Shown here: piece after piece, positions 1 through 11,399 of the stretch
How positions within the stretch are numbered: position 1 is the first letter of the stretch
How the letters are laid out: each line of letters begins with the position of its first letter
Origin: Didymodactylos carnosus
Taxonomy: Eukaryota > Rotifera > Eurotatoria > Philodinida > Philodinidae
NCBI GenBank assembly: GCA_905250885.1
Contig: CAJNOQ010001258.1
Span: 1-33,910, forward strand
Direction of reading: 5' to 3'
DNA: 33,910 nucleotides
Program-made: the position numbers and the translations under genes
Notes under the pieces: model-generated
Database searches by the model: none
The model's input: the letters and a program-made list of their open reading frames with translations, nothing else
What the model was told of the DNA's origin: nothing

Positions 1-943
1 TTATGATTAATAATCTACAAATAAAAACATGAAAGTATTTAAATCATATAATAACACAAATAAATACAGGAAAAATGCTTTTATAGTACTTGAAATAAAT
101 GGATGATGATGAGAATAATACCCACCGCAGTTTATCGGAAATTAATCATTGTTCTTTATACTACGAAATGATGTGAAGGATGATTTATTCATTAAAACAG
201 CATATGGAACAAGAATGAAATAGAAAAAGATGATGATTTTGTATGTGATAAGATAAAAAAGGTGTGCTTATTCCGTGCACTTTTTCTGTTTTTGGCTAAA
301 TAAATTTATTGGATGAAAGTTTTTAACTTAATAAAAGCCAAATGCAATTTACTTTTGACATTTCGCATTTCTATCCTCATTTTTTTCGAACAATTTATGA
401 CCGTCGAAATACTCACTACTGGGATACTCTCTTAGCATAGAATAAGTGACTATTTCTTTAATCGTAAGAGAATAAAGCTACATTTTGCTTTTTATTTTTA
501 CAGTTCAAAATTGTCATTCAATGAATTTACAGTACTAAAACAAAAAGTACACGAAATAAGCACACCTTTATTTTTTCATCTGATCACATTCCAATTATGT
601 TGCTACTTCTAGACTATATTTTTTATTTTTTTTCCTTTGATGATTTTACATCCATTTTGACTGATCGTTTCGCAAAGCTACCCTTTACTTTTGAAAGTGC
701 ATACTATGATTAGTTCGAACTAAACTGTTTTTAAGTTAGATATGAAATTATGAATCAAAAGAGACGCATTCTATGTTGAACTAGACAAATAATTTTAGTA
801 AATTGTCGCTACAATACAACGAAATGTTGCGACATCTATAAACAAATCGAATGATATCGACTAATTAATCGCTGTATATTCAAAACTTGTGTCGTAAGCG
901 AATAAATTTCAATTTATACGCGGATCAACTTAAAGTATTTCGT
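1..943. other. Intergenic AT-rich sequence
   Basis: No coding segment with splice support was found on either strand. The only structured item is the inverted-repeat element at 244-588. A minus-strand AATAAA (TTTATT on plus, 943-948) could be the polyadenylation signal of the gene ending at 1220. Confidence 0.5.
244..588. mobile_element. Candidate MITE with about 45-bp terminal inverted repeats
   Basis: The left end (about 244-292) carries AAAAAAGGTGTGCTTATTCC followed by a GTGCACTTTTT-like stretch. The right end (about 537-588) carries the same string in reverse complement with a few mismatches and small gaps. About 245 bp of AT-rich sequence without an ORF lies between the arms. Length, inverted ends and lack of coding capacity fit a non-autonomous DNA transposon. 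No clear target-site duplication was found, so superfamily and exact ends are open. Confidence 0.6.
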
Positions 944-1219
944 TTATTTGAAAATTTCACATCACATGCCGAGAGAAAAGAGATGAAACAGAATTTTGAA
1001 CAACAAAAAATAACAGTAGCACCAAGTTTGTATATAGGACTAGTAGAAAGAAAACAGACAAAATAACATCTGACAAGTTGCTTTCGAAGAGATAAAGTGA
1101 TAATAATCATCAATATGGAAGAAAAGTAAAACCTAATACAAAATGTAAACAAAGAGAGAGCAGAAGAATTAACAAAAAAAAGACTTAATTGAAAACAATA
1201 AATAAACAATCTGCGCAAG

Positions 1220-2228
1220 TTAAGATGAAGCATATGATGTCTCTATTTCAAATTGTGACTGAACATGATTTAAATTAACGAAGTCAATATTTGTAAATAT
1301 TTCTTGTTGTGATGGTTGTATTGTATCTTCTGACGGTACTATTTGCTGTTTTTCAATTATTTTAGAACTTTGATCTAATGATGAAGAACAAAACGAAGAT
1401 GTTGAAGAAAGTAAAGAGATTTTTTTTGTCGTTGGAACAGATGGCGTTTTATCATCCTGAGTCTTAAAAATGAAAATAAAAAATTGTTTAACATTTTGAT
1501 TATCTTACGTGGAATAGATATTATGTTCAATTAATTCAAACAAGATTTTCACCTGAGCAAATACCAGACTAGTGTCGAAGTTGAGAAAAACCATCGTTGT
1601 TACAAGATCACACTCTAATTAATCAGCAAGGGAATTTGCATATATCAAATTTTTGTGTTACAAACAATTGTATATTACATCTTTCTAACATAATTATCCA
1701 AAAATCTAAAATCTCAATTAAACATACTTTGACAGTTTTTGCAAATAATGTATCGTATATTCGTTCTTGATCTTTCATTTGTTTCTGTTTTTGTTTTTGT
1801 ATTGTTGGATCAATTACTTTAGGCTTTTTCACAGTAACTATTGGTTGTTTTCGTGGTTTAATTATGACTGGATGATATTTATTTGATTTAACTTTTATTT
1901 CTGGTGCATCTTTTCTACGAATTGTACATTCATAATTAGCAAAACGTCCTTTTGGCCATTTTTTTGCCGCATTTGTCGATTCAATTTTGTATAATTGACT
2001 TAATAATGGATTAGTTGAATGATCAACAAAATTTTCAGCTAATGAATAACTGAATATTTTCTGTGGTATCTTAGGTAATCTCTACAAAAAAAAAAGAGAA
2101 AATTTATTAAACCCAAAAAAACAAATTTATCACGATTTACATACCGATAAAAACGGTCTTGATGTTGATTTAAATGCATGTTGTTGTAGTCTTTTAACAG
2201 TGTGATGATGAGTAGGAAGTTGGGACAT
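1220..2228 (-). CDS. Three-exon gene of unknown function, basic core and Ser/Gln-rich tail
   Basis: Model: exons 2228-2145, 2081-1728 and 1462-1220, all phase 0, giving about 226 residues. The first intron is 63 nt with a GTATGT donor and TTTGTAG acceptor. The second is 265 nt with a GTATGT donor and an AAG acceptor. The N-terminus is His/Arg-rich (MSQLPTHHHTVKRLQQHAFK). The middle is strongly basic, with KKWPKGRFANYE near residue 70 and Lys/Gln clusters near residues 110-135. The tail is acidic and Ser/Gln-rich. No signal peptide, membrane segment or catalytic motif is visible, and I do not recognise a family. A TTTTAG acceptor lies 8 nt before the ATG, pointing to a 5'-UTR intron or a trans-spliced leader. 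A possible 44-nt extra exon inside intron 2 would break the frame. Existence of the gene is likely; function unknown. Confidence 0.6.
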
Positions 2229-2235
2229 GATAGTA

Positions 2236-3504
2236 TCTAAAATAGGAATCGAACACAAAAGTAAAATAAAAAAGCGAAAGTATCTATCTTTACTCTTGCT
2301 TAGCTATAGAATTTTACACAAGTATGCAGTTCTTTATGTAATATGTTTCTTTTTTTGATTATATGATGATCGGATCAATTTTTACAGTTAAGGATTAAAA
2401 TTTATCCAGTGAAGGATTGCGAAAATTATTACGTTAGGTATAATTCGCTGAAGAAATTTTGAAATTCTACTCAACAAAAGCGAAAATACTTTTCTAAAAC
2501 ACTTTTACCAGCAGATTCACTGAACTTTCATGAAAACTTCTTTCCTCGAAAAATACTTCATCGAAAGATCGGAAATTTTTTCGATATACTCATGTTTTTG
2601 ATGAAAGCTCACAGTACGCTCGCGCTCTTTCAAAATGGCGAATAGATACGTAACACATTTTTTATCAATATTTTTCGAAACATCCATAAAAAAATGCTAT
2701 GGGGTAAAAAGAACCCCGCAAGAAAAATCTATTTGAAGTATCGATACACAGTAACATGTTCTCGTTGATCAAAGTGCGTATAACTATGACTCTGTTCTAG
2801 GCTAGATGCAACTTAATAGTGAAAATTGAATCATCCGTTGTTTGAGTGAAGTAGATTGCTTGGATCTTTCAAAAATATCTGAGAGGACGAGTATAATCAA
2901 AACCGTGCTAAAGTAACATATATACACTCACGCTCATTCTCTATAGTGGTAAGATTACTTCATCCTCTATATATTCTTTAACAGAAATTATAGATGAAAA
3001 GTTCGATTGATGATCGAAAAGAACCGATGTGGTAAGTGAGCATTAAGAAGTATCAGAACCCTATGAAATAGGTTAAATTCTTTACTTTTTCAGATTTTAC
3101 ATAAGATAAGTACGTCAATAGTTCATTGAAGCGAAACGGTCTGTTTACATTCCTGATCAGTCGTTTTTGATGATTTTTTGTACAAAAAGTATTAATAAGA
3201 AAAAAATATTATTTTTTAAAGAATATATAGTAAATACGGTTTATATCGAAAATTTATTAATAATGAAAATATTTTTTAAATTCGTATTCATGTTTCGTGT
3301 ATCTTATCTTATTCCAGAAAAAAGTAGTGCTCACCAATGTGGTAAAATAGCTGTTTAATCGACAATTTTTGTTTTAAAAATCGTGACTAACCATCAGAAC
3401 TGTGAATAAACATTCTTTTTCTCTAGCAGTGTTCATCATGCTCATTATGAACGCTATCTATCATGATTCTCTTTAATTAATCAAATTTTTTCCTTTAATT
3501 TCAG
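2236..3504. other. Intergenic region, no gene seen
   Basis: AT-rich sequence with no supported exon on the minus strand. On the plus strand a GTAAGT donor-like site near 3032 and a pyrimidine-rich TTTCAG acceptor at 3499-3504 could bracket a 5'-UTR intron of the small gene at 3512. This pairing is speculative. Confidence 0.4.
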
Positions 3505-3511
3505 GTAAAAA

Positions 3512-3697
3512 ATGGGTTCTTTATTTAGTTCTAAAAGACGCAGCATATATGCCTCTCAAGAACCAGTAAACGCACCACCGATGAATCAACTATACAATGT
3601 CGAATTTGGATATGCTCCTGTGGGACCAGCAGGCTCTATGCAAAGCGTTCCGAAACGCGTTATGTACGGGGTACCTCCGCACAAACGGCGCAGATAA
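3512..3697 (+). CDS. Small 61-residue protein with possible N-myristoylation signal
   Basis: The open frame begins MGSLFSSKRRS: Gly at position 2, Ser at position 6, then basic residues. That is the pattern used by N-myristoyltransferase plus a polybasic membrane-binding patch. The rest is Pro/Gly/Tyr-rich (NAPPMNQLYNVEFGYAPVG) and ends in a basic KRRR. There are no Cys residues, transmembrane segment or recognised domain. The start is favoured by an A-rich context and by a TTTCAG splice acceptor ending 8 nt upstream. It may be a complete single-exon protein or the last exon of a longer gene. No homologue is recognised, and a chance ORF cannot be excluded, though base composition here is less AT-rich than the flanks. 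Confidence 0.45.
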   Translation: MGSLFSSKRRSIYASQEPVNAPPMNQLYNVEFGYAPVGPAGSMQSVPKRVMYGVPPHKRRR

Positions 3698-3699
3698 AA

Positions 3700-4588
3700 A
3701 AAGTACAAATGATTCTCCAATTTTCATTAAACTGAATCATCTAGTAATGATTTATTATTTATTAATTTTACTGTTATATGAAGATAAACCCGTTGAAAAC
3801 TGACGTTTAAAAAGATGAAGGAATCGGTAATATAGAGCAGAAATCTGTTAAAAGGTTTCCATAATTTTCTATCGATTGTATTCAGTTTGAGTAAGAAAAC
3901 CAACATCAATTCTGAAGATAGACGATACAAACACGCCAAATCGCTCGTTACATAAATACTGATCCATATATGCATATAACTTTTTCCAAATTAATATTTT
4001 GCTGATCCTAAGTGAATAGAGACGATAAACAACTTCTATACAATGAGCATAGATTCATAGAATATTTGGGTTCTGAATGTTTTTAATGACGTATGGTTTT
4101 TTTCGGATATTGTCTGGTATAATCTGTTAAAATTGAAGTTATAGTTAGGATTGATGCGAATCCTATTACCTGTTCATACTTAGATTTTCTTCTTAAAAAT
4201 TTCGATACATCGTTAAAGAAGTCAAAACAAACAACAATAATCGTGCTTGATTTTGCGATAGTTCTTTTTATGGCATGTACCTAAGATGGTAATACATCGT
4301 CATATATTTTAATACAACGAATACTATCGCAACAGCAAAATGCATCGTGATATATTGATTTCTTTGATATTATAACAGACTAGATGTGGCTCAATCACTA
4401 CATCATGGAACATACGATAAAGATGGCACGTTCTATACAAATCTCAACAAACACTCATGAACAACAATTGTTTGCTCTATATTTAAAATTGAAACAATCC
4501 TTCATGTACCGATCATAGCCAGCACAGCTAATAAAATAACTCACTCAATACTCCTGTTTTTTTAATTAGAGTATTTTTCGTCCACGAT
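3700..4588. other. Intergenic AT-rich region, nothing recognised
   Basis: No splice-supported coding segments, RNA gene or repeat was seen between the small ORF and the first repeat island. Confidence 0.4.
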
Positions 4589-4590
4589 TA

Positions 4591-4979
4591 GAGAAAAATC
4601 TGCACGGACAAGATTTTTTTGTCTGTGTCCATAGACCTTTCTAGGATATTTGTCCGTGCCTGTCCGTGAATTTTTTCGGCTGCCCGTGTCTGTCCGTTTC
4701 TGTGGATATAAAAACTGTAGTATGACAAAAAACCATGTTTTAATCATAAATATTTTCTTCTCTTCTATGAAACCAATTAATTCTCTTGTATATTTCACCG
4801 AAAATTTTCTATCATGTTCTTTCATTGACAGGTCTTTTACTACCTATGCTTCATTCACAAACAATTCATATTTGGAATTTATTTGTTACTCAAAAAGTTC
4901 TCAAAAACCGGTGTCCGTCAGAGAAAACGGCTGCCCATTCATGCCCACGGCCACTGGAATTCGTGCCCGTGCATATCTC
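4591..4979. mobile_element. Short TA-flanked element made of GTCCGTG-type words
   Basis: The left end begins TA|GAGAAAAATCTGCACGG. The right end, read in reverse complement, begins TA|GAGATATGCACGGGCACG. The ends are therefore imperfect inverted repeats, each bordered by the dinucleotide TA (4589-4590 and 4980-4981), the duplication typical of Tc1/mariner-like insertions. The interior holds many copies of CCGTG/CACGG-type words in both orientations (around 4600-4710 and 4905-4975) around an AT-rich core without repeats. No ORF looks functional; the open frames here are compositional. Confidence 0.6.
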
Positions 4980-5266
4980 TACTATTGATTATAGTACTTG
5001 ACTGCTATCATCTATAACAACAAATAATGAATTAAAGTTTGTAGTAAATGTCTGTCATTTCTAACAATCATATTAACTGAGATAGAGATAGTAGAACTTG
5101 TCAGTTACTGGTTGAAAAGGTAATAAATTGGTGCTATGGGTAACGCCAACATCATGCAGTTCTGTATCATTTGAATAATGATATCTCAAAGGATGTACAT
5201 ATGACCTGTTTGTCCACCCGTAGGCTGAGGCCTGACATCATGTACAGCAGATATCATGCAAGAATA

Positions 5267-5472
5267 CACTGTACAAAATAAAGTGTGGGAATTCCCACAT
5301 TTCTGTTCCCATGCGATTTTGGATCTATTTCCCACATCAATTTTTCTCCCGCTCGAAAATTTTTGCTTATTTTCTTACACAATAATTTCCACGTTTCGGA
5401 AATTTCCCACAGAATTTTTGCCACACCATTTTCATTCGTTTCTCACAGTACCCCACACATTATTTTTTACAG
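5267..5472. mobile_element. Short element built from TTCCCACA words
   Basis: Left end CACTGTACAAAATAAAGTG followed by TGGG. The right end in reverse complement is CTGTAAAAAATAATGTG followed by TGGG, giving imperfect terminal inverted repeats of about 20-23 bp. TA dinucleotides lie at both borders but the two ends are offset by two bases, so the duplication is uncertain. The interior contains repeated TTCCCACA/TTTCCCAC words at several positions, including a GTGTGGGAATTCCCACA palindrome at the left end. The open frames crossing it are by-products of the repeats. Confidence 0.5.
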
Positions 5473-5474
5473 TA

Positions 5475-7100
5475 AAATACTTTTATCAGCAACTATGAAC
5501 AACGTCAGAGTTAAAATATTATTTATGTACATATTTAGAAGTTGTCACTTTTTTATTAGTGACGCGTGTTCTCATACTCTTATAATCGACAGAAAAAAAT
5601 CGTGTATAGTTTTGAAAAACAATTTAAACGCTGATATGACTCCATTATTCTCACTCGAACTAGTTCGTTAACGGTAGAACTACTGCCATAAATGAACAAA
5701 GCAAACGGCATGTAAGTATAAGTTATTCAAACATCTATTTGAAACGTATGAAAAAAGATACTCAAACAGTATTCGAACTATGCATCATACATTTTGTCGA
5801 TGGTATGTGTGTGTGTACTTATTTTATTTAGATTATTGTGAGCGTATGCTATTTTCATACAATTTTTTATATTCTTTAATTATAAAAATAATGATAATGA
5901 GTCTATAAATTCAGATCCAACAAATAAAACCATAATAAAATGGGCAAATTGAATATTCTAATAGTCATAGTTTGTGTTCAGGATGAATTATTCAATTTTC
6001 AGACGACAATTTCGATGAAATTGATCGTTAAAATGTAAGAATACTGTGGATCAAAAGAAAAATAACAGATTGTATTTGCCAAACTGTTGAAAAATGCATC
6101 AGCACAACAAAAAGCTTAGTGTGTAAATCGACTACAAACGACCTCAAAAAAAAAATTTCACGCGCTTCTATATCGTTAAACACACGTGCATGTGTACGTT
6201 GTGAGGAAAAACTATTAAAAAGGCTTAATTTAAGTTTCTTAACACTGATTTCATTCCTTTTTAAGCTTTATATATTGTAACACAAAAATAAGTTACTTTA
6301 GATCACTACAGAAGTAATATCGACTTTCCAATCTACACAACTCTTTATATTATATAATCAAAAGATGGTTTGATTAACCCATCTATGTCAGCCAAAGACT
6401 AACTATGTTCCACAACGACTGAAAAGTCGACTTAGTAAAATGACAGTTAGAAAAGGTTAGAACACAGGGACTCTGAACAGCATTTGCATTTGTTATCGTA
6501 ATGAGCACAAGATGTCCTGTCACAGATCTCATCAATTAGATGACTCTATGTTCTATGCACTGTCAAGCAGCTCGTATGAGTAACAGTTCGATTAATTATC
6601 CCCTCAAAGAACATTTACTTGAACCTTACACGTCATACGTATTATACAGTATATATGCACTGTGAAGAAAAACGATGAAGTCTTTGAAAATATATAGATT
6701 GTTCAGAAATAATTACACGATAAATAAAACTTTTCTTACTGATCCGAGTAGAAAAGCCGTATGGAGAAAAGAGAGAAGAACTTTTCTGGTGAAAAGTAAT
6801 AACATCTTTCTGTTTCACTCAGTGAACTTGATAAATGATAAAACATACGCATCAGTGTGGACCACCAGAGGCCTGAATCCTGGGTGGGTGTGTACAACCT
6901 ATTCAGGCCCTTAATGAAGACTGAAGGCGTTCTAATCATCACACAATAATCGCAGGAGTATTGAAAGCGTTAATAAGTGTATAGAAAGTATATAAAAGAA
7001 TCCGATTTCTGATCTAGGTGTCTAAATGTATTTCACACATTCTATTCATTTCTTTCCTGCAAAAAGCATATATACATTCGCAATTCTCACCTTTTCGTTA
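5475..7100. other. Intergenic region without supported genes
   Basis: No exon with proper splice sites was found. A small hairpin with perfect 9-bp arms (GGCCTGAAT at 6870-6878, ATTCAGGCC at 6901-6909) is the only structure noted. Open frames here lack composition or domain support. Confidence 0.4.
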
Positions 7101-7127
7101 ACACACACACACACACACACACACACA
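7101..7127. repeat. (AC)n microsatellite
   Basis: Perfect AC dinucleotide repeat of about 13.5 units in intergenic sequence downstream of the KDM3 gene. Confidence 0.9.
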
Positions 7128-7454
7128 TTCTCTCCCTGCAAAGAGCATACTATGCTTTTACAGTTCGAAAAAATGATTGTGATATACGTTTTATTCCGTA
7201 AAACTATAAACCCATATCGAATGATATATCAGTTTGTTATCAAGAAATTTAAACCGTTAAAAAGTACCCGGACATATCGATGAGTTGTTTTCTGTTTTTT
7301 TATGTTAATTAATATATGAACAAGCAAAATTCTATATATATAGGTACATATACATATATAAATTAACAGGATAAAAACGAAAATTTTCTATACAAACAAC
7401 ATCAATATACGGAAATACAAAAAAAACAACTAAGATCAAGTTATCTGCTTTTAC

Positions 7455-7460
7455 TTTATT
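7455..7460 (-). promoter_or_regulatory. Possible polyadenylation signal of the KDM3 gene
   Basis: TTTATT on plus reads AATAAA on minus, about 275 nt downstream of the stop at 7734. In AT-rich DNA this hexamer is common, so this is only a candidate. Confidence 0.3.
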
Positions 7461-7733
7461 ATTTTTATTTCGAACTAAAAAACACATGGAAAAAACAAAA
7501 ACAAAATTTGCGTAGCACCATACTCGTTGTTCAGGACAAAATACATAAACAGATTTTTACATACAAAATACAGTTATTCTAGCCTAATAGACAAAAAAAA
7601 ACCGTGAGCAAATGCAAAGGAAAAAACAGTCTAATTAGTTTGTTTTCTAAGCAATAAAATAAATAATATTTACACAAACGCATACAGATGAACTGATACA
7701 ACAATCAGGAAGAACGAAATGACTGGATCTTTA

Positions 7734-10700
7734 CTATTCTTTTAATGAGTCTAGTGCATCGCGTACAGTATAGTACAAGATATTTTTTGCCTAAAAATAA
7801 AAAAAGTCCAAAATAAATCAGACGCTTAAATGAACACTTCTTAACTTTTTTTACCTGAAGGATATCAGCATGATTTGTGTGTGTTTTTGATAACGAGCGA
7901 AATTCATTAGTTGTGATTAAACAACGATCGATATTCTCAGGTGACACAAAATCTTCAGCAATTTTAATACATGAATGTAAGTTCTTTACCTAAAATGATG
8001 CAAACTTATTGTTCATTAACTCGCGCATCCACTATTTGATAAACTGCAGATTGACATGTACTGTTAGTACATGTTGAAATTTCAACGAAGTCAGTTTCAT
8101 ACTATAAAACGTACCTGGTGCGGTGCGCCAGATGGGATAAACACAGCATCACCCAGATATTGTATGATTGGATATGAATAGACACCAAATTTTTCTAATT
8201 CTTCAAGATCGTTTTTTTCTAAATATGTTTGTTGGTCATGTATTGGGTCAGTACCATACGTTTTCTTTTTATTCTGGAAAAGAAATCAACAATACAGCCT
8301 CCTATTACGACCGAACTCAGTGGACTTAGTAAAAAGAAAGACTATTACGATTCACTTACTCCACGTATATATTGACGAATTGTTGGGACATCGTCAGCTC
8401 GAAATAGATGCCATAATGCTCCAGCAAGTTCGCCATTATACAATCGATTTAATTGTGCACAGCAAACATCCGATGATTCAATAATAGCTCTTACATCTGA
8501 AATCAAAAATGCGTATTTGTGAAAAATATCAAATGTTTCTTTTTCGTCTAACCTTTAATTTCTCCTTCTTTGTCGTCGCCGTTTTCTCCTTCGCCTCCGA
8601 TACCCTACAACGTGCAAAAATATTCACGTTATTAAGGAAAATTTTAGTTGAACTTTGTATTATAAACGCAGATCGTAACTGATTCAAGTGAAATAAGTGA
8701 TTGACTAAGAAAAGAATTACCCACCACATAAACCAGTACGTTGACAGCATCCGATGTATCGATATGAAGATTTGTGGTTCCAGCTTGCTTCGTTCCATTT
8801 ACTTGACCTTGAAATAAAAACACACGTTTTACATGTCAACTGCAAGATTACAAGCTATAAAGAGTTGATGGCTCGAAAAGAAATTCATCCTCCAATGGAC
8901 AGACAGTTTAAACAAAAATTAGCTTATTCATCATGAAAATCGACTATTTTCTGTTTGACGTTTCGTCTTTATTCAGTCAAACAGAAAATAGTCGATTTTC
9001 ATGATGAAAAAGGTTGTTTATCTCTTATTATCTATATTGAAATTCTTCACCTTACAAAATGACTCAAAAATTCGCTTACTATAGGCAATATAAAGTTTTG
9101 GTCCTAAATCCGGTCGCACCAAAACACTCGGAAGACGTTCAACAATATTTAACAGACCACCATGTTTTGTTTCACCATTATAAGAATATAAACGACGAGT
9201 ATAATCACCTAAAAAAAACATTTAGCATTATTTCCAGAAAAGTTCTTGAATAAAAGATGGATAATTACCAAATGGAATATTTCTCATTAAGTCGTCTAAA
9301 AGCGATGGAAAAACTGTTGCAAAATCTTTTTTAGTTGGCCAATCTTTTAATTTTAATATACGCCGTTTCCCACCATTTTCTTCATTTAAAAGTCGTACTA
9401 AAAGAGCAAAAGAAACAAATAAAAGCATCAAAGAAAAACGAACGCATTTACCATTCAGTTTTTCAAATCCATCCCAAAATTTTGTTAATTTTTCCTCATT
9501 CGACTTAATCGGTTGTAGTGTTTCACAATCATAAAGCGATGGTGTTTCATTATGAGATAGCATATATTCCTTAAACGATTGTGGTTGCCATAGGCTTTGT
9601 GTTAAGCCTTTATGAACATTTTTCACCAAAACAGGCGTTCCAGCCATCCATACTTTTTTAAAAAACTAAACAATGACAAAACAATAATTAATTTTACGAA
9701 TAAACGTATAAGATCAAGCAAACAACATACTTTTTTTGAACTTTCCGTTATCCATTCGTTAAAAACCGGCAAACGATTTTTACAATAAAACTCCGCGTTC
9801 GGATTATTCTCACAATCGTTTATACTCCACAGTTTTTTAACATTGTCTGCTTCATTTCTTCTTGTCACATATAAATTACGAATAAACGTTGACGTTATAT
9901 CATTTGCTGCAGATGGTGATGTTGGTGAGTCAAGAGTGTCTTCACAATTTATCGATTTTGATCTCAGATATTTCATGCATTCCAGCCTTAATATATCCAA
10001 TCCTAAAAGAAAATGTAACAAAGATGTTAAAACATGAAATATTGTTGCTGCAATATCATTACGTACTTTCCCATGGAATAAATTCTGATAAACGAAACAA
10101 ACTGTGTGAATGAATACAGACTTTATTTGGCTCTAAACAAAAATAAGAAAATATAAACAAGATTCTTTATCTAGAACTGACACAAAACATCAACAGAGAT
10201 GCTTTGTTCTTTGATTAGTATCAAAATTCCACACATAAACACTCACTTTTCCTTTTTTCGATATTATTCGTTGCTTCATCAGAACATTCAATACATCGTA
10301 CATAACCACAGTCCGTACAGGTGTAATGATAATTGAATAGAGTTGTTGAACATTCATCACATGTTTCTCGATACCCGTCAATACATCGTTTCCATATTCG
10401 TTCTTAAATAAGAAAGTGAATGTAGCACTAAATGAACTGAGATCATGAATGATTATAAACATACTATCGTTGTTTTTCATTAGATGCTGTTCATGTAAGA
10501 CGAGTTTGCACAACACTTTTCCAATTTGATTCAAAATATGTTCTGATTCAACTGGCGTTAGTTTTTCTTCGTTACCTATAAGTTAAACATACAATTAAAG
10601 TTTTGAGAAATAGTCAATATTTGTTTATTTATTCATTCTTTAAAAGTTCCTTTTTATACGTACTAGAGTTCGCTCTTACGACTGATTCAAGATCGTTATC

Positions 10701-11364
10701 TTTGGCATCCTCCGATGTTGTAAAACCAGCAATAGAATATTGATCACTATCACGGATTAACCTGAATTAATTAATAAAGTTATTTTGATTCATAATTTCT
10801 GAGAGGCTTAAGAAATCGATGGGTTCCTTACATTCGACAGTATTGAAATCGACAACCAGTAATGGATTGTTGCTGTTTTGATGCTTGTGGATTTTGTAAT
10901 CGAATTTGTTGAACTTTTTGACAATCGATACATCTTGTGACATTTACCGGATATGATGTGCAAAATTTCGATTGAGGAGCTATTTACATATGAGAAAAGA
11001 GGCATTTAGTAATACTATATCTCATATGATTTTCTACCGAATATTAATTAAGTCCTCTATTGTCATTTTTAAGCAACACATGTGTTTTATTGTGACAAAA
11101 GAGTTTTCGTTTTTATCGATTAATGATACTGTCAAAAGAGAAAGAAATACTAAAGAAATTTTAATTATTTTCTTACATGGTTCATAACACCGTTTTTTAT
11201 AGAGTTGTTCATTATCATTATCTAATACACGTTTTGAACTATTTGTATTCTGTATACACAATAATGCCATATTCGTGTTACATATAGAAGTATCTGATTG
11301 TACAAAAGTCTGACGTTTACGAGTGAACGTTGGAGACCGTCTTCCATGCCTCGTTATTTTGTGA
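7734..11364 (-). CDS. Kdm3: KDM3 (JMJD1) family JmjC histone H3K9 demethylase
   Basis: Fe(II)/2-oxoglutarate enzyme of the family that removes methyl groups from H3K9 in the nucleus. Exons: 11364-11177, 10979-10832, 10761-10664, 10575-10465, 10402-10247, 10132-10067, 10002-9731, 9665-9452, 9397-9269, 9208-9080, 8807-8725, 8604-8553, 8496-8360, 8273-8115, 7989-7855, 7790-7734; phases agree throughout. Counting from the first in-frame Met (11270) gives about 679 residues. The KDM3 C6 zinc finger is at residues 165-190 (CDEC...[12 protein letters not shown]). The JmjC domain follows: [43 protein letters not shown] with iron ligands His487 and Asp489, then [13 protein letters not shown] with the third ligand His615, and [13 protein letters not shown]. 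All catalytic residues are present, so it should be active. The 5' end is uncertain: the first exon opens after an acceptor with no Met nearby, so an upstream exon may exist. Even so it lacks the long N-terminus of vertebrate KDM3A/B. Confidence 0.95.
8927..9008. repeat. Perfect 33-bp hairpin in a KDM3 intron
   Basis: The arm at 8927-8959 and the arm at 8976-9008 are exact reverse complements, separated by a 16-nt loop. It lies inside the 272-nt intron 9079-8808, the longest between internal exons of the gene. The perfect match suggests a recent origin or active maintenance. It has no coding capacity. Confidence 0.9.
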
Positions 11365-11399
11365 CTAAAATATAAAAAGGCATGGCGCTTATTCACAAA

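Noticed and set aside
1505..1548. Possible 44-nt extra exon in the second intron of the first gene
   Set aside because: It has fair splice sites but would shift the long open frame of the last exon, so the two-intron model was kept.
3597..3803. Plus-strand open frame overlapping the small myristoyl-like ORF
   Set aside because: Shadow frame; its translation turns into AT-rich hydrophobic sequence after the end of the better candidate.
4562..5001. Open frames over the CCGTG island
   Set aside because: By-products of the repeated words on both strands.
5256..5671. Open frames of 80 and 128 codons on the plus strand
   Set aside because: They cross the TTCCCACA repeat island; no splice support or recognised domain.
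8035..8095. Small dyads ACATGTAC...GTACATGT and GTTGAAATTTCAAC in a KDM3 intron
   Set aside because: Short arms (7-8 bp) are expected by chance in AT-rich DNA of this length.
11208..11352. ATG frame beginning at the GCATGGAAGACGG stretch just after the first KDM3 acceptor
   Set aside because: It ends at an early stop and is out of frame with the zinc-finger exons.
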